Below, piece after piece: positions 1-4,928 of a DNA stretch of 6,838 bases (the stretch's first letter is position 1; each line of letters opens with the position of its first letter). The stretch comes from Miltoncostaeaceae bacterium (lineage in GTDB: Bacteria > Actinomycetota > Thermoleophilia > Miltoncostaeales > Miltoncostaeaceae), in assembly GCA_030598075.1 (NCBI GenBank), contig JAUVQP010000087.1:1-6838 (forward strand). The letters run 5' to 3'. The translations under genes and the position numbers were made by a program. The notes beneath the pieces were generated by a model. The model worked only from the letters and a program-made list of their open reading frames with translations. It was not told where the DNA came from and made no database searches.

Positions 1-172
1 GGTACGTCACGATCGTCACAGATTGACGGTACGTCGGCATCCTATGCTGGCCGGCGGTCGGAATGGAAGAGGCGATCACCTGTTCGCAACGCGTTCCCTC
101 CGGGACCCGTGCCGATGCGCACAAGTGTCGCGTCTCCGCTCCTTCAGCCGTCGCCGGCGCCCCGCCGTCTCC

Positions 173-212
173 GCGCGCTCCTTCCCCCACGCGGGGGCTG
201 CGCGCTCTTGTT
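173..212 (+). terminator. Possible GC-rich hairpin, terminator-like
   Basis: CCCCC (184-188) pairs with GGGGG (193-197) around a 4-base loop. GCGCGC (173-178) can pair with GCGCGC (200-205) below an asymmetric internal loop. A short T-rich stretch, TCTTGTT (206-212), follows. This resembles a weak intrinsic terminator for a plus-strand gene left of the window. In DNA this GC-rich such hairpins arise by chance, so the call is tentative. Confidence 0.25.
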
Positions 213-305
213 CCGGCGGCGCGCGGCGCGCGCCTGGCCGCCCCCGGCCTCGCTCGACGGGGTAGTGGAGTATCGCTCGGCTGGGGCGGGCGATCCCCCG
301 TAGGG

Positions 306-330
306 AGCCATGAGCGCTCTCAGCCATGAG
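306..330. promoter_or_regulatory. Direct repeat flanking a palindrome: possible operator
   Basis: The 9-base word AGCCATGAG occurs at 306-314 and again at 322-330, a 16-base period. The perfect 8-base palindrome GAGCGCTC lies at 312-319, overlapping the end of the first copy. The cluster sits directly upstream of the possible -35 element at 337 for the CAP-domain gene, where an operator would be expected. No known regulator motif is recognised and chance is not excluded. Confidence 0.25.
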
Positions 331-336
331 GTTTCG

Positions 337-365
337 TTGAGCCTCGGGGAATCACGGTCGATACA
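337..365 (+). promoter_or_regulatory. Possible promoter for the CAP-domain gene
   Basis: TTGAGC (337-342) and GATACA (360-365) are separated by 17 bases, the ideal spacing for a housekeeping sigma factor. Each hexamer is only a partial match to consensus, four and three of six bases. The -10 element ends 8 bases before the ATG at 374, so transcription from it would give an almost leaderless message, a common arrangement in actinobacteria. This is a by-eye call. Confidence 0.3.
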
Positions 366-373
366 GGGATGGC

Positions 374-988
374 ATGCCGCCCCTGCGATCCCCCGCACGA
401 GCGATGCCCGGCGGCCGCCGCCTGTGCGGCACCGCCGCCGCCCTCGTTGCCTGTGCCGCCGCCTTCGGGCCCTCCGCGGCGAGCGCGGGGGCCATCGCGG
501 TGACGCCATCCGCCGCCGAGCACCGACTCCTGCCCCCGCCAGGAGCCTGCGGCGGAACCGGAGATGACCACGCGGCTCCCCGGCGGGTCCAGGAGCGGAC
601 CATGCGCTGCCTCATCAACGAGACGCGCCAGAGGGCGGGGCGCTCGACCGTCACGGGCAACCGCTCGCTCGCCCGCGGTGCCCGCCGGAAGAACGCCGCC
701 ATGATCCGCCACGGGGTCTTCTCGCACACGCCCGACGGACGGGCCTTCGGATCGATGCTCAGGGAGTCCGGCTACCGCGGTCGCTCCATGGGCGAGAACA
801 TCGCCTGGGGAATGAGCGAGATGGGCTCCCCGAGGGCCATCCTGGCCGCGTGGCTGAGGTCGTCGGAGCACCGCAGGAACCTGCTTCGCGCGAGCTGGCG
901 AGATCAGGGCATCGCGCTGCGCGACAACATCCGCTTCCAGGGTTATCGCGGCGTCGCGCTGTGGACCTCGGAGTTCGGCCGACCCTAG
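374..988 (+). CDS. Secreted CAP/SCP-domain protein (YkwD-like)
   Basis: The 204-residue product is an exported member of the CAP superfamily (cysteine-rich secretory protein, antigen 5, PR-1), like bacterial YkwD proteins. Residues 11-38 form a signal peptide: an arginine-containing start, an alanine/valine-rich core and an ASA cleavage motif at 36-38. The CAP domain runs from about residue 75 to the end. It contains the FSH motif (H118), GENIAWG (141-147, with E141), a W...SSEH segment (E165, H166) and a closing LWTSEFG. H118, E141, E165 and H166 match the His/Glu cavity of the family. Bacterial members act outside the cell and their biochemical role is mostly unknown. No cell-wall anchor or extra domain is present. 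ATG 374 is preferred because it sits just after a possible promoter; ATG 404 (residue 11) would give a tidier signal peptide and is a real alternative. The stop codon overlaps that of the convergent gene. Confidence 0.85.
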   Translation: MPPLRSPARAMPGGRRLCGTAAALVACAAAFGPSAASAGAIAVTPSAAEHRLLPPPGACGGTGDDHAAPRRVQERTMRCLINETRQRAGRSTVTGNRSLARGARRKNAAMIRHGVFSHTPDGRAFGSMLRESGYRGRSMGENIAWGMSEMGSPRAILAAWLRSSEHRRNLLRASWRDQGIALRDNIRFQGYRGVALWTSEFGRP

Positions 989-1224
989 GGCGAGCGCCCG
1001 GCCGCGACCCGGATGCGGGCGCGGTAGATGTCGCCGTCATGGTGGAGACTGTCCAGCGCGTGCCCCCGAGCGTGGCACCACGCTGGGAGGTCCACCTCGA
1101 TAAGCGGGTCGTCGGCGAGCAACTCGATGACCTCTCCGGGGGGCAGATCGACGGCCGCCCGCCCGGCGAGGGCCATCGGCACCGGGCAGTAGGTCCCGAG
1201 CGCGTCGACCAACCGCGGGCTCAT
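985..1224 (-). CDS. TusA/SirA-family sulfur carrier protein
   Basis: This 79-residue protein has the length and pattern of the TusA family, small cytoplasmic proteins that accept persulfide sulfur from a cysteine desulfurase and pass it to tRNA thiolation, molybdenum cofactor or other pathways. The family signature CPxP appears as CPVP with the active cysteine at C13, preceded by DALGTY. The ADDP...D.P.WC....GH pattern in the second half (C50) is also typical. The ATG start overlaps the upstream TGA in an ATGA motif (1221-1224), so translation is probably coupled to the desulfurase-like gene. A TusA protein encoded with a cysteine desulfurase homologue suggests the two are partners. The final target is not visible, as no thiouridylase or sulfur-oxidation gene is in the window. 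Its TAG stop lies within a CTAG shared with the convergent CAP gene. Confidence 0.88.
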   Translation of the reverse strand: MSPRLVDALGTYCPVPMALAGRAAVDLPPGEVIELLADDPLIEVDLPAWCHARGHALDSLHHDGDIYRARIRVAAGRSP

Positions 1225-2378
1225 CGAGCGACGGGGCTCAGCGCGCGGAGCGTCGCGACGGAGTCGGCGAACGCCGCGATCGCGTGATCGATCTCCGGGG
1301 CCGCCGTCGTCCAGCTCGCGGTCATCAGGATGGCCGACAGCGTCCAGGGGGCTTCGAGCCCCATCGCCTCCAGGACCGGAGAGGCCTTGCCGGCGTGGGC
1401 CGTGCAGGCGGAGCCCGGCGACACCGCCACGCCCCGCGTCGCGAGGGCAAGCGCCAGGCTCTCTCCTTCGACGCCCGCGACCGACACGTGGACGTTGCCC
1501 GGGATGCGGCCGGATCTCGGGCCGTTGAGACGCACGTCGGGCACCGAGAGAACGCCGTCGACGAGCCGTTCGGTCAAGGGCACCAGTCGTCGGCGGCGGG
1601 CGCCCATCTCCGCCTCCGCCAGGGCGGCGGCGGCTCCGAGCGCGACCGCGCCGGGCAGCGACGGCTCGCCCGCGCGCTTGCCCCCCTCCTGGACGCCGCC
1701 CTCGATGAGGGGGTGCAGCCGTGCGCCCGCACGGACCCAGAGCGCACCGCTCCAGCCGGGAGCGCCGAGCGAGGGACCAGCCACGGCGAGCGCATCGGCG
1801 CCGAGCGCCTCCACGTCGATGGGGACGAGGCCGGCGGTGGCGGTGGCGTCGATCAGGATGCGCGCGTCGGGGCGGCGCCCGCGAACGGCGCCGACGAGCG
1901 CGGGCAGGTCTTGCAGCGTTCCGACGTCGGCCTGACCGTGCGCCACGACGACGAGCGCGGTGTCCTCCTCGACGGCGGCCGCGAGGTGCTCCGCGCGAAG
2001 CCGGGCCTCGCCGTCGACCGCGACCGTGGTCAGCTCTCCCCCGGCACGGGTCGCCGTGCGTGCCGCGGCGAGCGTCGCGGGATGCTCGACCGACGTCGCC
2101 ACGATGCGTCCGCCGAGACCGCGGTTGGCAGCGAAGAGGCCCTTCACCCCGAGATTGAGCGACTCGGTTCCGCTCGACGTGAGGATGATCTCTTCGGGCT
2201 CGGCGCCGATCATCCCCGCGATCTGCTCGCGGCTTCGGCGCAGCGCCTCCGAGGGGCGCCGCGCGGCGTCGTGGAGGCCATCGGGGCTCCCGAACTCCTC
2301 GCCCAGGAACCTTTGCGCGACGACGACGATGCGAGGGTCGAGCGGGGTGGCCGCGGCGTGGTCGAGGTAGGCCCTCAC
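1221..2378 (-). CDS. Cysteine desulfurase (NifS/IscS)-like protein lacking the PLP-binding lysine
   Basis: The 385-residue product aligns over its full length with class V aminotransferase-fold cysteine desulfurases of the NifS/IscS type, which take sulfur from cysteine using PLP. Recognisable landmarks, in order, are YLDHAAATP (4-12), TSSGTES (67-73), VEHP with H99, IDATATAG with D177, GGVQEGGKRAG (227-237) and SPGSACTA with the persulfide cysteine C325. The PLP lysine site, normally GHK, reads GPS (201-203), so Ser203 (codon 1770-1772) replaces the lysine. Other usual cofactor or substrate residues also differ. Ala150 replaces the ring-contacting Asn, Ala180 the Gln after the conserved Asp, Glu238 the phosphate-binding Thr, and a Leu lies where the substrate-carboxylate Arg is expected. 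The frame is intact with a normal length, so this is not a decayed gene. It is probably a pseudoenzyme or altered enzyme that keeps the sulfur-carrying cysteine. The GTG start at 2378 overlaps the upstream TGA (GTGA), and the family N-terminus begins right there. Confidence 0.88.
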   Translation of the reverse strand: MRAYLDHAAATPLDPRIVVVAQRFLGEEFGSPDGLHDAARRPSEALRRSREQIAGMIGAEPEEIILTSSGTESLNLGVKGLFAANRGLGGRIVATSVEHPATLAAARTATRAGGELTTVAVDGEARLRAEHLAAAVEEDTALVVVAHGQADVGTLQDLPALVGAVRGRRPDARILIDATATAGLVPIDVEALGADALAVAGPSLGAPGWSGALWVRAGARLHPLIEGGVQEGGKRAGEPSLPGAVALGAAAALAEAEMGARRRRLVPLTERLVDGVLSVPDVRLNGPRSGRIPGNVHVSVAGVEGESLALALATRGVAVSPGSACTAHAGKASPVLEAMGLEAPWTLSAILMTASWTTAAPEIDHAIAAFADSVATLRALSPVAR

Positions 2379-3097
2379 AGCCCGTTCACCAGCCGCGTCG
2401 CCAGCACCTCCGGCAGCCCGGCGCCGAGGATGGCGTTCTGCGCGCCGGCGACGTCGTACGGGGTGCGGCGGAACGTGACGGCGCCGCCCTCGGGGTCGTA
2501 GAGGGCCCACGCGGCGCGCGGGTCGCCGTCGCGGGGCTGTCCGACCGAGCCCGGGTTGATGAGCCAGCGACCCTCGCTCAGCTCGACCGTGGCGCCGGGC
2601 TCGGTCGCCATAGACCCCAGCGTGCCGTCGGGACCGAGGCTCCACACCGCCGGCACGTGGGTATGGCCGAAGAAGGTCAGCGGCACGCGGCGGTCGTCGA
2701 GCGCCGCCCGCGCCTGCTCGCGCGACACGACGTACTCCCAGATCGGGTCTCGGGGGCTGGCGTGCACCAGATGGACGTCGCCCTCGGTGTCGGTCGAACT
2801 GAGCTTGTCCAGCTTGGCCCTTCCTACGGGGCCCAGCGCCTCCCTGGTCCACTCGAGCGCGACGAAGGCCCAGCTCGCGAAGTGATCGAGGCTGATCTTC
2901 CCCGAGGCGCCCAGATCATGGTTGCCGGCGACGCAGCGGGCTGCCGCCTGCCCCTCGGCGACGCAATGGGTGGGGTCGGCTCCGTAGCCCACCAGATCGC
3001 CGAGGCACCACCACTCCTTCGCGCCCGCGGCTCGCGCGGCTTTCGTGACGGCGTCAAGCGCTTGGCGATTGCCGTGGAGGTCGCTGAGAATCGCGAT
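2375..3097 (-). CDS. Calcineurin-like metallophosphoesterase (YfcE/MJ0936-like); start codon unclear
   Basis: The reading frame encodes about 240 residues of a cytoplasmic metal-dependent phosphoesterase. Numbering from the ATC at 3097, all metal-site motifs are present: SDLHGN (D6, H8), GDLVGYG (D34), GNHD (N59, H60), VHASP (H112) and GHTH (H145, H147), followed by NPGSVGQPR (171-179), typical of this family. The substrate is unknown; relatives hydrolyse phosphodiesters such as cyclic nucleotides. It is the first gene of the minus-strand operon, and its TGA overlaps the start of the desulfurase-like gene. The first in-frame ordinary start is GTG 2992, which would remove the first two metal motifs and cannot give a working enzyme. 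Upstream in frame there is only ATC 3097, ACG 3106 and other rare codons before TAG (3139-3137). TTG 3126 would be in frame if one base were added in the C runs at about 3099-3111. The coordinates therefore mark the homologous region, not a proven start. Confidence 0.85.
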   Translation of the reverse strand: MAILSDLHGNRQALDAVTKAARAAGAKEWWCLGDLVGYGADPTHCVAEGQAAARCVAGNHDLGASGKISLDHFASWAFVALEWTREALGPVGRAKLDKLSSTDTEGDVHLVHASPRDPIWEYVVSREQARAALDDRRVPLTFFGHTHVPAVWSLGPDGTLGSMATEPGATVELSEGRWLINPGSVGQPRDGDPRAAWALYDPEGGAVTFRRTPYDVAGAQNAILGAGLPEVLATRLVNGL

Positions 3098-3126
3098 CGG
3101 GGGCGTGGGGGACTCTCCGTGCTCAA

Positions 3127-3149
3127 GGGGGCAACGCTACGATACGCGC
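3127..3149. promoter_or_regulatory. Compact divergent promoter region with possible leaderless starts
   Basis: On the plus strand TACGAT (3138-3143) matches the TANNNT form of a -10 element. It ends 6 bases before the GTG start of the protease gene at 3150, as expected for a leaderless transcript. On the minus strand TATCGT (3144-3139) and TAGCGT (3139-3134) are possible -10 elements; the second ends 7 bases before TTG 3126. No clear -35 elements are seen on either strand. The two promoters would overlap, so transcription of the two operons may compete or be co-regulated. Confidence 0.4.
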
Positions 3150-4445
3150 GTGCCCCGGCTTCGTCTGCCGCCTTGGGGCGCCGCCGACACCGGGCGTTCT
3201 GTCCTGCTCGCCGCCGCCGCCATCGCATCCGCGGCGGCGCTCGTGGCCGTTCTGCGGGCGACGCTGTGGAGCGACGGCGTGCCCTCCGTGGCCGCTCCGC
3301 CCGTCGACGCGTTCTTCGACGCCGAGGTGCTCGATCCCGGGCGCCGGTACCGCGAGGGGCTGTGGGCGTTCGCCGTCGCGCTCGCCCCGTTGCCGGCGGC
3401 CGTCGCGATCGTCGTGGCGCTTGCCGGGGAGCGCTGGCGCCGGCGGCTCCTTCGCTCGTCCGGCGGGCGCCTGTGGCTCGCGGGCGCCATCTTCGGGGTG
3501 GGGCTTGCACTCCTCACCGCGCTCGTCACGCTGCCGCTGCGCGCCGGGCGCTTCGCGTGGGCGCGCTCCGAAGGCCCCGTGGTGCAGCCGATCGGGGACT
3601 GGCTGTGGGATGTCGGGAAGTGGACGGCCATCCAGATGCTCATCATGGGCCTCCTCGGGTCGCTGGTCGTCGTCGTGCTGGCACGCCTCCCTCGCGTCTG
3701 GCCCGCCGTTCTGGCCGCGGTGGCGGCCGCGGTCATCGTGGCATCGAGCGTTCTCGCGCCATCCGTGTCCGATCTCTTCATGCGCACCGAGCCGCTCCGC
3801 GATCCCGTTCTGCGCGCGCAGGTCCTCGATCTGGCCGAGCGCGCGGGCGTTCCGGCCGACGACGTGCGCGTGAACGACGCGAGCGCCCGCACCAACGCGC
3901 CGAACGCCTTCGTGGCGGGCCTCGGCCGCGGTCGGCGCATCGTCCTCTTCGACACCCTCGTACGCGACTTCCCGCCGGAGGAGGTCCGCGCCGTCACCGC
4001 CCACGAGCTGGCGCACGTCGCCCGGCGGCACGTGCTCAAAGGGACCGTTTGGGGCGTGCTGCTGATGGTGCCGGCCGCCCTCATGATCGCCGCCGTGGTC
4101 GGGTGGCGCACGGGGTTCGGCCCGCCGCTCCGGAATCCGCAGGGGCGCGAGCTGGTGCTGCGCCGCATGGCGGTCGTGGCGGCGACGGCAGCCGTGCTGG
4201 GCGTGCTCGCGACTCCGCTCTTGTCGGCGGTGAGCAGGGCGTACGAGGCGGAGGCCGACTGGGTCATGCTGCGGCTCACCGAGGACAGCGACGCCGCTGT
4301 CCGTCTGCGACAGCGAAGCGTGGCGCGATCCGTCGGCGTGCCCGATCCGCCCCGCGCCATCCAGCTTTGGTTCGGTACTCATCCCACCGCCATGGAGCGG
4401 ATCGCCCTCGCTCTGGCCGCCTCTCGGACAGAATCCCCCTCGTGA
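3150..4445 (+). CDS. Integral-membrane M48 (Ste24/HtpX-like) zinc metalloprotease
   Basis: The 431-residue product is a membrane-embedded zinc protease of family M48, closest in pattern to Ste24/CAAX-type enzymes. Hydrophobic segments lie at about 17-39, 71-92, 107-126, 157-178, 183-203, 300-318 and 341-355, giving roughly seven membrane spans. The M48 signature is clear: HELAH at 285-289 supplies two zinc-binding histidines and the catalytic E286, and the EAEAD stretch (366-370) supplies the third ligand, E366. The TNAPNAF...G....RIVLFDTL pattern (239-260) and the late GTHP...RI pattern (409-417) are also typical of Ste24-like members. Bacterial relatives serve in membrane protein quality control or peptide processing; the substrate here is unknown. 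GTG 3150 is chosen because the protein then begins just before the first membrane span and the start follows a -10-like element. ATG 3045 would run well into the divergent phosphoesterase gene. The stop overlaps rlmH. Confidence 0.9.
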   Translation: MPRLRLPPWGAADTGRSVLLAAAAIASAAALVAVLRATLWSDGVPSVAAPPVDAFFDAEVLDPGRRYREGLWAFAVALAPLPAAVAIVVALAGERWRRRLLRSSGGRLWLAGAIFGVGLALLTALVTLPLRAGRFAWARSEGPVVQPIGDWLWDVGKWTAIQMLIMGLLGSLVVVVLARLPRVWPAVLAAVAAAVIVASSVLAPSVSDLFMRTEPLRDPVLRAQVLDLAERAGVPADDVRVNDASARTNAPNAFVAGLGRGRRIVLFDTLVRDFPPEEVRAVTAHELAHVARRHVLKGTVWGVLLMVPAALMIAAVVGWRTGFGPPLRNPQGRELVLRRMAVVAATAAVLGVLATPLLSAVSRAYEAEADWVMLRLTEDSDAAVRLRQRSVARSVGVPDPPRAIQLWFGTHPTAMERIALALAASRTESPS

Positions 4446-4918
4446 GCCGTTCCCGCAGCGTCCGAGTCCAGATGTTGGTCGTCGGGCGCGCCCGCCCGCC
4501 GCACGACGCGGCAGCGCGGCTCTACGAGAGACGCGCGGCAGACCTGATCGCCATGCGGATCGACGAGGTGCCCGCCGAGTCCGGAGCGCGGGACGGATCG
4601 GCCCGTCGGCGGGAGGGGCGGCGCCTGCTCGATCGCGCCGTGGAGCGCGCCCGGCTCGTCGCTCTCGACCCGGCCGGCCCGGCTCCCGCCAGCAGCGAGG
4701 CCTTCGCTCGTTGGCTGGAGCTGCGTCTCGGCGCCCAGCGGCCTGTCGCGTTCGTGATCGGGGGCGCCGACGGGCTCGACCCGGACCTCGTCGCTCGGGC
4801 CGACGAACGTCTCTCGCTCGGCCCTCTGACCATGCCTCACCAGTTGGCGCGCGTCGTGCTCGCGGAACAGCTGTACCGCGGCCTCTGCATCATGCGCGGG
4901 CACCCCTACGCACGTTAG
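4442..4918 (+). CDS. rlmH: 23S rRNA (pseudouridine-1915-N3)-methyltransferase RlmH
   Basis: This 158-residue protein matches RlmH, a small SPOUT-class methyltransferase that acts as a dimer. It uses S-adenosylmethionine to methylate pseudouridine 1915 in helix 69 of 23S rRNA on the assembled 70S ribosome. The length is close to the usual 155-160. The glycine-rich SAM loop appears as FVIGGADGL (104-112). It is followed by LSLGPLTMPHQLARVVLAEQLYR (125-147) with conserved positions for the SPOUT knot, and the C-terminal HPYxR ends the chain. The usual ending is HPYH followed by Arg; here Ala replaces the last His, and no residue follows the Arg. GTG 4442 overlaps the protease stop (GTGA, 4442-4445), so translation is probably coupled. 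This start adds a few residues (SRSRS) before the first strand. The internal ATG at residue 11 would cut into the first strand and is less likely. Confidence 0.92.
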   Translation: MSRSRSVRVQMLVVGRARPPHDAAARLYERRAADLIAMRIDEVPAESGARDGSARRREGRRLLDRAVERARLVALDPAGPAPASSEAFARWLELRLGAQRPVAFVIGGADGLDPDLVARADERLSLGPLTMPHQLARVVLAEQLYRGLCIMRGHPYAR

Positions 4919-4928
4919 CCTGCCGCAC

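Larger units (their letters stand above)
1..373. other. Intergenic region upstream of the CAP-domain gene; no convincing gene
   Basis: Open frames exist on both strands here, but their translations are arginine-, proline- and alanine-rich products of GC-rich DNA. None shows a recognisable domain, and they overlap one another in several frames. No tRNA-like TTCGA arm or rRNA-like stretch was seen. The visible structure is limited: short CGTC-containing repeats at the left edge, a GC hairpin around 173-205, and a repeat/palindrome cluster at 306-330 just upstream of a possible promoter for the next gene. The stretch most likely holds the end of an upstream transcription unit, beyond the window, and the control region of the CAP-domain gene. 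Confidence 0.5.

Noticed and set aside
331..352. GTTT...GGGAAT resembling a stress sigma factor (SigB/SigF) promoter
   Set aside because: The spacing between the two parts is too short for the known SigB/SigF patterns, and the downstream start is better served by the -35/-10 pair at 337-365.
144..871. Minus-strand open frames over the upstream region and CAP gene
   Set aside because: Low-complexity arginine/glycine-rich translations. The CAP domain with signal peptide is clear on the plus strand.
1284..2501. 405-codon plus-strand frame opposite the desulfurase-like gene
   Set aside because: It is a shadow: low-complexity composition with no domain, while the opposite strand carries an ordered, full-length family match.
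2379..2852. 158 extra codons upstream of the desulfurase-like gene in the same frame
   Set aside because: The translation is arginine- and proline-rich, lies opposite no family domain and overlaps the phosphoesterase in another frame. The family N-terminus starts exactly at GTG 2378.
3123..4382. Long minus-strand frames (over 400 codons) opposite the protease gene
   Set aside because: Histidine/arginine/alanine-rich shadow translations with no domain. The plus strand encodes the HExxH protease with membrane spans.
2657..4441. Long in-frame extension upstream of rlmH on the plus strand
   Set aside because: It overlaps the protease gene in another frame and gives low-complexity arginine-rich sequence. 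RlmH homology begins at the GTG at 4442.
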